Assembly: GCA_013696185.1 (NCBI GenBank)
Contig: JACCZA010000168.1
Coordinates: 1 to 21,185 of the forward strand
Length of the DNA stretch: 21,185 bases
Direction: 5' to 3'
Source of the DNA: Actinomycetota bacterium
GTDB lineage: Bacteria; Actinomycetota; Thermoleophilia; Gaiellales; Gaiellaceae
Below, piece by piece: positions 1-11,140 of this stretch; position 1 is the stretch's first letter, and every line of letters begins with the position of its first letter. Made by a program: the position numbers and the translations under genes. The notes under the pieces were generated by a model. The model saw nothing but the letters and a program-made list of their open reading frames with translations, had not been told where the DNA came from and searched no databases.

Positions 1-2536
<2,536 letters not shown>

Positions 2537-2552
2537 GCCCGTAGGGTATCGG

Positions 2553-3062
2553 CTAGAGGGGGGAGACCTGGACCTGCCAGAGCCCCGCCGCGAGACGCTC
2601 GGCGTGCACGACGAAGGCCTTGCCGCGCCGCCCCGCCAGACGGTCGAGCTCCGGCAGGCGCGCGAACGAGGGAAAGCCGTCGACCGTCAGCGTGCGCTCC
2701 CCGTCCTGGACGACGAGCGTCAGCTCCCGGCCGCTCAGCTCGGGCGGCAGCTCCACCACCTCGATCGCCCGCGCGCCGACGACCCACCGCCCGGCGCCGC
2801 GGTTGACGGCCTCGGCGCGGTAGGGCGGGGCCAGCTCGCGCTCGATCGCCTCCGTCAGCGGCGCGAGCGCTGCCTCGGGCGCCTCGGAGTCGCTCCGGAC
2901 CGTGCCGTCAGGCAGCACCACGAGCTCCAGCTCGCCCCCGGTCAGCCCGGCGGCTGCCACGTTCGCGACCACGTCCCAGCGGCGGGGGCGTGCGATCCCG
3001 TGGATGCCCACCTCGCCCCAGCGAGGCGTCGTGTCGTGCGGCGGCAGCTCGCCCGGCGCCAC
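2553..3062 (-). CDS. Hypothetical protein between hpf and secA, 169 aa
   Basis: I do not recognise this protein. It is 169 residues from a GTG start at 3062, only 4 bp after the hpf stop, and ends 16 bp before secA. These junctions suggest one transcript and translational coupling to hpf. It looks soluble: no signal peptide, membrane segment or cysteine. The N-terminal half contains a conserved-looking RWGEVGIHGIARPRRWDVV stretch (residues 14-32) and a short strand-rich part ending LELVVLPDGTV. The C-terminal half alternates beta-type strands (WVVGARAIEVVELP, LTLVVQDGERTLTVDG) and ends with AFVVHAERLAAGLWQVQVSPL (split here only by reading: residues 149-169). Base composition and codon style match its neighbours, so it looks like a real native gene. 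Position suggests, but does not show, a link to ribosome hibernation or protein export. Confidence 0.8.
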   Translation of the reverse strand: MAPGELPPHDTTPRWGEVGIHGIARPRRWDVVANVAAAGLTGGELELVVLPDGTVRSDSEAPEAALAPLTEAIERELAPPYRAEAVNRGAGRWVVGARAIEVVELPPELSGRELTLVVQDGERTLTVDGFPSFARLPELDRLAGRRGKAFVVHAERLAAGLWQVQVSPL

Positions 3063-3066
3063 TCGC

Positions 3067-3603
3067 TCAGAGCTGCGGCTCGATCAGCCCGTACCCGCCG
3101 CTCCGCCGGCGGTAGACGACGTTCACGTCGCTCGACTCGCCGTTGCGGAAGACGAAGAAGTCGTGCCCGACGAGCTCGAGCTGCAGCACCGCCTCCTCCG
3201 GGCTCATCGGCTTCAGAGCGAACTGCTTGCTCTTGACGATCTGCGGCTCCTCCTCGTGCGCCACCGTCTCTCCACCTCCATCGCGATCGTTGCCGCGTGC
3301 GGCCCGCCGGCTGCGCCGCTGACGATACTGACGCAGCTGGCGCAACAGCTTCTCCGTCAGCTGGTCGATCGACGCCTTCATGTCGCCGCTCGCCTCGGAG
3401 GCCCGGAGCGTCGGCCCCTTCGTCCACACCGTCGCCTCCGCGATCTGGCGGGCGGCGATCGAGCGGTTCCGCTCGACCGTCAACTCCAGCTCGACACGGG
3501 TCTCGTCCTTCAGCTGCGGCTCGAGCTTGCCGAGCTTCTGCTCGGCGTAGCTGCGGATCGCCTCGCTGACCTCGAGGTTCTTGCCCTTCACCTGCAGGCG
3601 CAT
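3067..3603 (-). CDS. hpf: Ribosome hibernation promoting factor, long form
   Basis: HPF binds the 30S decoding region in non-growing cells. Long-form HPF also dimerises 70S ribosomes into inactive 100S particles through a C-terminal domain. The 178-residue protein has both parts: an N-terminal S30AE/RaiA-like domain (about 1-105, starting MRLQVKGKNLEVSEAIRSYA and continuing with the strand RVELELTVER), a charged linker rich in R, D, G and E (about 95-122), and the C-terminal dimerisation domain (about 123-178, with VKSKQFALKPMSPEEAVLQL, then LVGHDFFVFRN and VVYRRRSGGYGLIEP). Length fits the long form. The ATG at 3603 is supported by a strong AAGGAGG at 3611-3617, 7 nt upstream. It is followed after 4 bp by the unknown 169-residue gene and then secA. 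The order comF-like, hpf, secA also occurs in mycobacteria (Rv3242c, Rv3241c, secA1). Confidence 0.95.
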   Translation of the reverse strand: MRLQVKGKNLEVSEAIRSYAEQKLGKLEPQLKDETRVELELTVERNRSIAARQIAEATVWTKGPTLRASEASGDMKASIDQLTEKLLRQLRQYRQRRSRRAARGNDRDGGGETVAHEEEPQIVKSKQFALKPMSPEEAVLQLELVGHDFFVFRNGESSDVNVVYRRRSGGYGLIEPQL

Positions 3604-3654
3604 GCGGCTCCCTCCTTCGCGGCCGGGAATGGTCGAAGAGACTACTCACCGTGC

Positions 3655-4329
3655 CTATCGGCCGGCGCGGCGAACCGCACGAGCGAACGCGACGACGTGG
3701 ACCTCCCGCGCGCCGGCCCGCCGCAGCGCCGATGCCGCCGCCGCGGCAGTGGCACCGCTCGTGTAGACGTCGTCGACGAGCGCCAGGCGCCTCGGCGCCG
3801 GCGTGCGTGCCACGAAGCTGCCCCGGACGTTACGCCGGCGCTCGGGGAGCGAGAGGCCACGCTGCCGCGGGCCGCTCCGCGGTCGGCCGAGCAACCCGAC
3901 CACCGGCAGCTCCCAGAGCCGACCGAGTGCCTCGGCGAGTGCCGCCGCGGGCTGGTGGCCGCGGCGCAGCAGTCGCTCCCGGTCGGCCGGCACGGGCGTG
4001 AGCGCCGAGACGGAAGGACGCTCGACCACCTCCGCGACGAGCTCGGCCGCGAAGTGCGCGAGCCTGCGCAGACCCCCCTCCTTCCACCCACGCACGATCC
4101 GCTTCACAGCCGGGTCGTAGGCGACCGCCGCCCGGGCGCTTGCGAAGGCGAGGCGGCGCCCCTCGCACTCCCGGCAGCGCCGGACGGGGATCGCGGTCGG
4201 CGCGCCGCAACGCTCGCAGAGCGGTGGCCCGAGCCGGCGGAGGTCGGCGGCGCAGGAGGAGCAGACCGACGTCCCCGGGAACGCGCAGACGAGGCAGCGC
4301 TCCGGCAGGAGGAGGTCGAGGGCGCGCAT
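3655..4329 (-). CDS. comF: ComF family phosphoribosyltransferase-like protein
   Basis: ComF/ComFC proteins pair an N-terminal zinc-binding region with a type I phosphoribosyltransferase fold. They are tied to DNA uptake in competent species, but they are common in non-competent actinobacteria, where the role is unclear. The 224-residue protein shows four Cys pairs: C12/C15, C23/C26, C38/C41 and C52/C55. They are followed by a core with LTPVPADRERLLRRGHQPAAALAEAL (residues 110-135 region) and the PRPP-binding loop LALVDDVYTSGAT (182-194). ATG at 4329 places the first Cys pair at the usual distance from the start. It is preceded by an 83-bp gap containing a perfect palindrome, so it may begin a transcription unit with hpf. 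No comEA or comEC genes are visible. Family assignment is secure; function is not. Confidence 0.92.
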   Translation of the reverse strand: MRALDLLLPERCLVCAFPGTSVCSSCAADLRRLGPPLCERCGAPTAIPVRRCRECEGRRLAFASARAAVAYDPAVKRIVRGWKEGGLRRLAHFAAELVAEVVERPSVSALTPVPADRERLLRRGHQPAAALAEALGRLWELPVVGLLGRPRSGPRQRGLSLPERRRNVRGSFVARTPAPRRLALVDDVYTSGATAAAAASALRRAGAREVHVVAFARAVRRAGR

Positions 4330-4384
4330 CCCTCCACGCTAGGACGACCCTCGAGCCGGTGTGTGCCGATCTCGTGTCGAGAGT

Positions 4385-4404
4385 GACCCGTGCGCGCACG
4401 GGTC
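4385..4404 (-). terminator. Perfect 20-nt palindrome 8 nt after mtnA, candidate terminator
   Basis: GACCCGTGCG followed by CGCACGGGTC is fully self-complementary over 20 nt and can fold into a 7-8 bp stem with a 4-6 nt loop. It begins 8 nt after the mtnA stop and lies between mtnA and comF. There is no T-run on the minus strand after it, so this would be the tail-less type often proposed for high-GC actinobacteria. Perfect symmetry also allows an operator for the comF-hpf-secA unit. Confidence 0.5.
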
Positions 4405-4412
4405 GCCTTCCC

Positions 4413-5414
4413 TCAGGCCGTGCGGGCGCGCTCCCCCCGGCGAGCGCCGGCGAGGGACTCGGCGTAGGGCTCCCGGTGCACTCCCTGCTCGGTCACGATC
4501 GCCGCGATCAGCTCCGCCGGGGTGACGTCGAAAGCCGGGTTGAGCGCCGGGAAGCGCTCGGTCAGCTCGGCGCCTGCCCGCTCCTCGATCGGGATCGCCT
4601 CGCCCGAGGGGGTATGGAGATCCACGGTCGAGCTCGGCGCGACGACGTAGAGGGGAATCCCGTGGTGCCGTGCGTTGACGGCGAGGGAGTAGGTGCCGAT
4701 CTTGTTCGCGGTGTCGCCGTTCGCGGCGATCCGGTCGGCTCCGGTGACGACGCAGTCGACCTCGCCGCGGGCCATCAGCGAGGCGGCGGCGGAGTCGGCG
4801 ATGACGGCGTGCGGGATGCCGATCCGCTCCAGCTCCCAGGCGGTGAGACGGCTCCCCTGCAGCAGCGGACGCGTCTCACCGACCCACACGTGCCGCACGA
4901 GCTCCTGCTCCCAGGCCCGCCGCAGCGCCCCGACCGCGCTGCCGTAGCCCCCCGTCGCGAGCCCGCCCGCATTGCAGTGGGTGAGCGCCCGGGCGCCGGG
5001 CTCGAAGAGCGAGAGGGCGTGCTCGGCCATGCGCACGCAGCGGTCGACCTCCTCGCGGTGGAGCGCGCGGGCGCGCCCGGCGAGATCGTCGCCTCCCTCG
5101 CGCAGCTGCTCGAGCGCCCAGGTCAGGTTGACCGCGGTCGGCCGCGAGGCGGCGAGCACCTCCGCCGCGGCGGCGAGGTCCTCGCCCTGCGCGGCAGCGA
5201 GCGCGTAGCCGTAGGCTGCCGCGATCCCGATCGACGGGGCGCCGCGCACGGCCAGCGTCCTGATCGCCTCGGCCACCTCGGCGGCCGAGTGGCACGCGAG
5301 CTCGACCTCGTGCTCGGGCAGGAGGCGCTGGTCGAGGAAGACGACACGGTCGTCCTCCAGGCGCAGGATGTCCTCCGGAGCGAGCCCTCCTGGGGCTAGG
5401 TGCCCTCGTCCCAC
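4413..5414 (-). CDS. mtnA: S-methyl-5-thioribose-1-phosphate isomerase (start uncertain)
   Basis: MtnA converts 5-methylthioribose 1-phosphate to methylthioribulose 1-phosphate in methylthioadenosine salvage. Hallmarks are LAVRGAPSIGIAAAYGYALA near the N-terminus, the catalytic cysteine in ALTHCNAGGLATGGYGSA (C147 from the chosen start), the catalytic aspartate in CVVTGADRIAANGDTANKIG (D227) and the substrate-binding YVVAPSSTVD. It belongs to the eIF2B-related fold and shares features with ribose-1,5-bisphosphate isomerases, but the HCNAGG and GADRIAANGD context points to MtnA. The only usable standard start is GTG 5414, which overlaps the last 19 nt of ahcY and gives 333 residues but has no visible Shine-Dalgarno. 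An in-frame CTG at 5366 has GGAGG 5 nt upstream (5372-5376) and gives 317 residues, still upstream of the conserved FLDQ motif. Translation is probably coupled to ahcY. Confidence 0.93.
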   Translation of the reverse strand: MGRGHLAPGGLAPEDILRLEDDRVVFLDQRLLPEHEVELACHSAAEVAEAIRTLAVRGAPSIGIAAAYGYALAAAQGEDLAAAAEVLAASRPTAVNLTWALEQLREGGDDLAGRARALHREEVDRCVRMAEHALSLFEPGARALTHCNAGGLATGGYGSAVGALRRAWEQELVRHVWVGETRPLLQGSRLTAWELERIGIPHAVIADSAAASLMARGEVDCVVTGADRIAANGDTANKIGTYSLAVNARHHGIPLYVVAPSSTVDLHTPSGEAIPIEERAGAELTERFPALNPAFDVTPAELIAAIVTEQGVHREPYAESLAGARRGERARTA

Positions 5415-6664
5415 GAGGCCAGGTACTTCGCCTGCTCGTCGGTGAGCTGATCGATCTCGGTGCCCATCGTCGCGAGCTTCAGGCGCGCGATCTCGCGATC
5501 GATGTCGTCGGGGACGTCGTAGACCTTGCGCTCGAGCGAGGACGCGTTCTCGACGGCGTACTCGGCCGAGAGCGCCTGGTTCGCGAAGGACATGTCCATC
5601 ACCATCGCCGGATGGCCCTCGGCCGCCGAGCTGTTCACGAGCCGGCCCTCCGCGAGGAGGAAGATCCTGCGCCCGTCCTCGAGCCGGAACTCCTCGACGA
5701 AGCGGCGGGACTCGCGCACCTCGACCGCGAGCGAGCGGAGGGCCGGGATGTCGATCTCGACGTTGAAGTGGCCGGTGTTCGAGAGGATCGCGCCGTCCTT
5801 CATCCGCTCGATGTGCCGCCTGGCGATCACGTGCTTGTCGCCCGTCGCGGTGCAGAAGATGTCTCCCACCTCCGCGGCGCGCTCCATCGGCATCACCTCG
5901 AAGCCGTCCATCAGCGCCTCGAGCGCGCGCATCGGGTCGACCTCGGTCACGATCACGTGCGAGCCCATCCCCTTCGCGCGCATCGCGACGCCTCGTCCAC
6001 ACCAGCCGTACCCCGCCACGACGAACTTGCTGCCGGCGAGCATCACGTTCGTCGCCCGCAGGATGCCGTCGATCGTGGACTGGCCCGTGCCGTAGCGGTT
6101 GTCGAAGAGATGCTTCGTCTTCGCCTCGTTGACGGCGATCACCGGGAAGCTGAGCGCCCCGTCGGCCTCCATCGCGCGCAGCCGGATGACGCCAGTGGTC
6201 GTCTCCTCGGTCGCGGCGATGATGTCGCCGAGCTGCTCGCGGCGGTGCGAGTGCAGCACGCCGATCACGTCGGCCCCGTCGTCCATCGTCAGCTGGGGCT
6301 TGTGGTCGACGGCGGCCTCGATGTGGCGGTAGTAGGTGTCGTTGTCCTCGCCCTTGATCGCGAAGACGGAGATGTCGTACTCCTCCACGAGCGCCGCGGC
6401 AGCGTCGTCCTGGGTCGTCAGCGGATTCGACGCGCAGAGGACGACGTCGGCGCCGCCGGCCTTCAGCGTGCGCGCGAGGTTGGCCGTCTCCGTGGTGACG
6501 TGCAGGCAGGCGGAGATCCGCAGGCCGGCGAGCGGCTGCTCGCGCTCGAAGCGCTCGCGGATCGCGGCGAGCACCGGCATCTGCCGGTCCGCCCACTCGA
6601 TCCGCCGCACGCCTTCGGCGGCGAGGGCGAGATCGCGGACGTCGAATCGCTTCGTCGTGGCCAC
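5396..6664 (-). CDS. ahcY: S-adenosylhomocysteine hydrolase, short C-terminal class
   Basis: AhcY splits S-adenosylhomocysteine into adenosine and homocysteine with bound NAD, removing a methyltransferase inhibitor and feeding MetH. The 422-residue protein carries LHVTTETANL with H55, the catalytic Asp in MDDGAD (D129), EETTTG (153-158), K184 and D188 in TKHLFDNRYGTGQS, the NAD-binding VAGYGWCGRG (216-225) and HPAMVMDMSFANQ with H351. It ends at KYLASWDEGT and lacks the C-terminal tail with the FKPDHYRY-type Lys and Tyr that completes the neighbouring subunit's NAD site in the classic bacterial/eukaryotic enzymes. Archaeal and Thermotoga-type enzymes end this way. GTG 6664 gives the expected N-terminus, 10 bp after the cupin stop. 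It probably shares a transcript with the cupin and mtnA. Confidence 0.96.
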   Translation of the reverse strand: MATTKRFDVRDLALAAEGVRRIEWADRQMPVLAAIRERFEREQPLAGLRISACLHVTTETANLARTLKAGGADVVLCASNPLTTQDDAAAALVEEYDISVFAIKGEDNDTYYRHIEAAVDHKPQLTMDDGADVIGVLHSHRREQLGDIIAATEETTTGVIRLRAMEADGALSFPVIAVNEAKTKHLFDNRYGTGQSTIDGILRATNVMLAGSKFVVAGYGWCGRGVAMRAKGMGSHVIVTEVDPMRALEALMDGFEVMPMERAAEVGDIFCTATGDKHVIARRHIERMKDGAILSNTGHFNVEIDIPALRSLAVEVRESRRFVEEFRLEDGRRIFLLAEGRLVNSSAAEGHPAMVMDMSFANQALSAEYAVENASSLERKVYDVPDDIDREIARLKLATMGTEIDQLTDEQAKYLASWDEGT

Positions 6665-6674
6665 CCGCCGGAGT

Positions 6675-7082
6675 CTAGCCGCCGTCCCGGCCGTACCGAT
6701 CCTCCAGCCGGACGGTGTCGTCGAGCTCCGGTGTCGAGACCTCGAGGATGTGCGTGTCGGCGAGGGCGGTGACGCGATGGACGGCCCCGGGCTCGAGGCG
6801 GAACGCCGCGCCGGGGGAGACGATCTCCGACGCCCGCAGCGGATCGCCCGGGGAGCCGATCTCGATCTCGGCCCGTCCGTCCTGGACGTACCACGACTCG
6901 TCCTTGACCGTGTGGAACTGCAGGCTCAGCGAGTGCCCGGCCTTGACGAAGAGCACCTTGCCGACGTACCGGTCGGTGACTGCGTAGATGAGCTCGTGGC
7001 CCCAGGGCTTCTCGACGCGCTCGGGCTCGAAGGCGAACCGGTCGAGGCTCTCGAGGTTCGGGGAGTCGAGGCCGCCACCCAT
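6675..7082 (-). CDS. Cupin-domain protein, mannose-6-phosphate isomerase/ManC-C-terminus-like
   Basis: A single small beta-barrel cupin of 135 residues. It starts the domain with VEKPWGHELIYAVTDRYVGK (residues 23-42), as in the isomerase domain of bifunctional ManC-type enzymes and related stand-alone cupins. Motif 1 is LSLQFHTVKDESWYVQDG (52-69) and motif 2 is LEPGAVHRVTAL (96-107). Expected metal ligands at H57, E62 and H102 are present, but the usual second histidine of H-X-H is V59. Substrate and activity are therefore uncertain; it could bind a sugar phosphate or have lost metal catalysis. It lies 23 bp after the nucleotidyltransferase gene and 10 bp before ahcY. ATG 7082 has no Shine-Dalgarno; a candidate -10 box 9 nt upstream suggests a leaderless message. 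Confidence 0.85.
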   Translation of the reverse strand: MGGGLDSPNLESLDRFAFEPERVEKPWGHELIYAVTDRYVGKVLFVKAGHSLSLQFHTVKDESWYVQDGRAEIEIGSPGDPLRASEIVSPGAAFRLEPGAVHRVTALADTHILEVSTPELDDTVRLEDRYGRDGG

Positions 7083-7090
7083 CGCGGGCG

Positions 7091-7096
7091 AGTGTA
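7091..7096 (-). promoter_or_regulatory. Candidate -10 box for a leaderless cupin-ahcY-mtnA transcript
   Basis: On the minus strand TACACT fits the TANNNT -10 pattern and ends 8 nt before the A of the cupin ATG, so initiation would fall on or next to the start codon. No Shine-Dalgarno precedes this ATG. About 17 nt farther upstream, within the end of the previous gene, is CGGACG, a weak match to TTGACA. The call rests on short motifs only. Confidence 0.35.
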
Positions 7097-7105
7097 GTGG
7101 GTGTG

Positions 7106-7815
7106 CTAGTCGCCGTCCGGCGGAGTCGGCACGAGCCCTTGGTTCTTCGCCAGATGCTCCTCGGCGAGTCTCAGCTGCTTCGGGGTGTTCACGGTCAGCC
7201 AGGCTCCCTCGTGGCGAAAGGCGGCGAGACGTCCCTCGGCGGCGAGCTCGGGGAAGGTCGTGGTCTCGTGGTCACCGCGCTCGGGCAGACGCGCGATCGC
7301 CTCGTCCTCGAGCACGTAGAAGCCGGCGTTGACCCAGAACGGCAGCCGCGGGGCCTCGCGGAAGCCCGTGACGCGGTCGTCCTCGCCGAGGTCGACGACG
7401 CCGAAGGCGGAGGTCAGCGGAGAGACGACAACCGTCGCGGCAGCTCCGCGCGCGCGATGGTGGGCGAGCAGCCTGCGCGGGTCGAGCTCGAGCAGCTCGT
7501 CGCCGTTGAGCGCGAAGACCGCCCCGTCCTCGCGCCGGGCGCCGCCGGCGAGCCGCAGGCCACCACCCCGCCCGAGCGGCTCCGGCTCGGCGACGGGCAC
7601 GATCTCCGCGCCGAGGCCGGACAGCTCCCCCGCGAAGAGCTCGTCCTGCCCGAGCGCGCAGCTGACGATCACCCGGTCGACCCCCGCCGTCACGAGCTGC
7701 TCGACCTGGTAGGCGGCGAGCGGCCGCCCGGCGATCGGCACGAGCGCCTTCGGCTTTCCCCGCGCGGCCTCGCCGAGGCGTTCCGCCTTGCCTCCGGCGA
7801 GGATGATCGCCTCCA

Positions 7816-7816
<1 letters not shown>
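7106..7816 (-). CDS. Sugar-1-phosphate nucleotidyltransferase family protein
   Basis: Enzymes of this family join a nucleoside triphosphate to a sugar 1-phosphate to give an NDP-sugar. The 236-residue protein has the N-terminal MEAIILAGGKAERLGEAARG, with PKALVPIAGRPL following. The usual GXGTR core is GGKAER here (R13, K23 retained). The metal-binding NGD is at 104-106 and the sugar-site region is FWVNAGFYVLEDEAI (160-174). The late motif reads GAWLTVNTPKQL, where most relatives have WXDXGTP, so the usual metal-ligand Asp is T208. Nucleotide and sugar cannot be named: UTP-glucose, GTP-mannose and heptose-type enzymes share this layout, and 236 residues is shorter than GalU. Its ATG shares one base with the ugd TGA (TGATG), so translation is coupled and a role in the same polysaccharide pathway is likely. 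Confidence 0.9.
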
Positions 7817-9177
<1,361 letters not shown>

Positions 9178-9178
9178 C

Positions 9179-11113
9179 TCAGCCTCCCTTCAGGGGTTCA
9201 AGCCCCTTCGCGATCGCGATCATCGTCTCGTTCGAGAGCGAGTTCAGGAGCGTGTTGTCGACCCAGTACGTCGCCCCGCCCTCGCGGAACACGACCATGT
9301 GCACGCGCGAGCCGGAGAGGTGGAGCTCGTAGCGCCGCCCGCCGCTCCGGAGCACGTAGTTCGGATCCCTCGTGATCGGCGGGTCGAGCCAGTTCGTCAT
9401 CTGCACGCCCCAATAGGCGCTCGGCTCCTTCCCGCTCAGGTACGTCACCCGCACCGCCCTGTGCCCCGCGAGGTCGTATACGCGCACCGGACGCTCGCGG
9501 TCGAGGCTCGAGGAGCGCTCGAGCACCGTCGGCAGCTGAAGGCGGAAGGGCACTTTCCGCCTGATCGCGCGCAGGCTCTCGAGCGTGACGCCAGGATCGC
9601 GCCGGATCTCGGGCGGCTGCCGCTTCGGGGTGCTGTCCACCGGCTCGGCCGCGAGCGAGCCGTGGAAGCTCTGTCCGACGACGACGACGAGCATCGCCCC
9701 GTTGCCGAGCGCGCGCAGCGAGCGCGGCACGCGCACGGCGTCGGCGCTGCCGAACAGGCGCGCGACCTTCTTCGCCGCCTCCGGGGCCCGCGGATAGCGC
9801 GCGTCCCAGAAGACCTTCGTGCGCTCGTAGTTCCAGCTCGGCGCGTTGCCGGGCTTCTGCCCCGGCGGCAGGACGATCGGGTAGCCGAGCCGGCGGAGGT
9901 GATACGAGGCATTGGCTGCCGAGCCGGCGACCCCGTTGCCGTTCAGGACCGAGACGGAGATCTGCCGCGGCGCCAACCCCCGGGGGCGCTTCGGCTTGCG
10001 CCCGCTGGCGACGCTCGCCGCCCGCCCGGGAGCCTCCACGTCCGGGTTCGAGAACTCCTGCACCGCCCGCTCGATGCAGGCGGGGTCGGCGGTCAGCTCG
10101 AACTGCCCGCGCAGGCAGTCGATGTCGATCCTCGACTGGAAGACGTGTCCTTGCGGCAGCTTGAAGCCGAGCAGCCCGTACGACACGACGAGGCGCTTTT
10201 TGAAGCGGCCGTCGGCGGCGGCGACCTCGACGTTGTTCGTCAGCACGTTCACGATCCGCGCCACGTTGCTCGGCGAGAAGGCCGAGCGGAGCTGCTCCGT
10301 GAAGCTCCTGACGAAGAGCTGCTGCCGCGCGAGCCGGTAGAGGTCAGAGTCGAAGTGGCGGTAGCGCACGAAGTCGAGCGAGCGCTGCCCGTTCAGCTTT
10401 TGATAGCCGGGCTCGAGATCGATCTCGGGGTACGTGGGGCCCCCGCTCGAGTTGTCGTTGAAGTAGCGGCGATCGACGTCGACCCACACGCCGCCGAGCT
10501 TCGCGACCACCTGCTTGAAGCCACGGAAGTTGACCGTCACGAGGTAGTTGACGGGCACGCCCGTGAGCGCGCGTACGGTCTGGAGCGTCCCCTCCGCGCC
10601 GCAGTCGGTGTAGGCCTCGTTGATCCGCGCCTGCCGCGGCGCCCGGCCCGGGCACTTGATGTCGACGACGAGGTCGCGTGGGAAGGAGAGCAGCGACACG
10701 GCCTCGGCCACCGGATCGGCACGGATCAGCATCACCGTGTCCGAGCGAGCCTCGACGTCGCGCTCCGTGGGGCGGCGGTCGTAGCCGATCACGAGCGCAG
10801 TCGCCGGCTGATCGGGCAGAGGCGTGTCGAGCTTCTCGGCAGCCCGCACCACGTCGGGGGTGCGCGCGACGACCTCGGCCACGCTGCGATCCAGGTAGAG
10901 GTAGGCGCCCCCGGCCAGGCCGACGGCGACGGTGCCGGCGGCTGCGAGGAGCCACAGCAGCCCACGCGCGACGAGCGACAGGGCGCCGCGGCGCCGCGGC
11001 TCTGGCTGGCGATAGCGCGTGATCGCGCTCCGGGTCCCGGGAGGCAGGATCGGGCGGACGTCCCCGTTCAGGGTCGCGCCTCGTCCCATTCCTCGCTTCA
11101 GCGTCGTTCGCAT
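9179..11113 (-). CDS. LytR-CpsA-Psr (LCP) family wall-polymer ligase with LytR_C and extra C-terminal domain
   Basis: LCP proteins move undecaprenyl-linked glycopolymers (teichoic acid, arabinogalactan, capsule) onto peptidoglycan outside the membrane. The 644-residue protein has a basic cytoplasmic N-terminus (1-49), one membrane helix (about 50-73), and an LCP domain (about 105-275) with the conserved SDTVML (D125), SFPRD (R146), RINEAY (R163) and FVRYRHFDSD (R250, R252) that bind the polyprenyl pyrophosphate. A LytR_C-type domain follows, about 384-456, beginning ISVSVLNGNGVAGSAA. A further domain of about 135 residues (508-644) with YWGVQMTNWLD and VHMVVFREGGATYWVDN ends the protein; it resembles the outer-face domains of DUF4367 type, but I cannot assign it firmly. 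Length is well above the 300-500 usual for LCP proteins. GGGAG lies 4 nt before ATG 11113. The next genes make UDP-glucuronate precursors. Confidence 0.92.
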   Translation of the reverse strand: MRTTLKRGMGRGATLNGDVRPILPPGTRSAITRYRQPEPRRRGALSLVARGLLWLLAAAGTVAVGLAGGAYLYLDRSVAEVVARTPDVVRAAEKLDTPLPDQPATALVIGYDRRPTERDVEARSDTVMLIRADPVAEAVSLLSFPRDLVVDIKCPGRAPRQARINEAYTDCGAEGTLQTVRALTGVPVNYLVTVNFRGFKQVVAKLGGVWVDVDRRYFNDNSSGGPTYPEIDLEPGYQKLNGQRSLDFVRYRHFDSDLYRLARQQLFVRSFTEQLRSAFSPSNVARIVNVLTNNVEVAAADGRFKKRLVVSYGLLGFKLPQGHVFQSRIDIDCLRGQFELTADPACIERAVQEFSNPDVEAPGRAASVASGRKPKRPRGLAPRQISVSVLNGNGVAGSAANASYHLRRLGYPIVLPPGQKPGNAPSWNYERTKVFWDARYPRAPEAAKKVARLFGSADAVRVPRSLRALGNGAMLVVVVGQSFHGSLAAEPVDSTPKRQPPEIRRDPGVTLESLRAIRRKVPFRLQLPTVLERSSSLDRERPVRVYDLAGHRAVRVTYLSGKEPSAYWGVQMTNWLDPPITRDPNYVLRSGGRRYELHLSGSRVHMVVFREGGATYWVDNTLLNSLSNETMIAIAKGLEPLKGG

Positions 11114-11140
11114 CGAGCTCCCGCACGACGAGAGACAGCC

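Noticed and set aside
5367..6596. Long upstream extension of mtnA (single open frame to 6596)
   Set aside because: The extra residues overlap ahcY in another frame and are Arg/Gly/Ala-rich without motifs. The real MtnA start is at 5414 or 5366.
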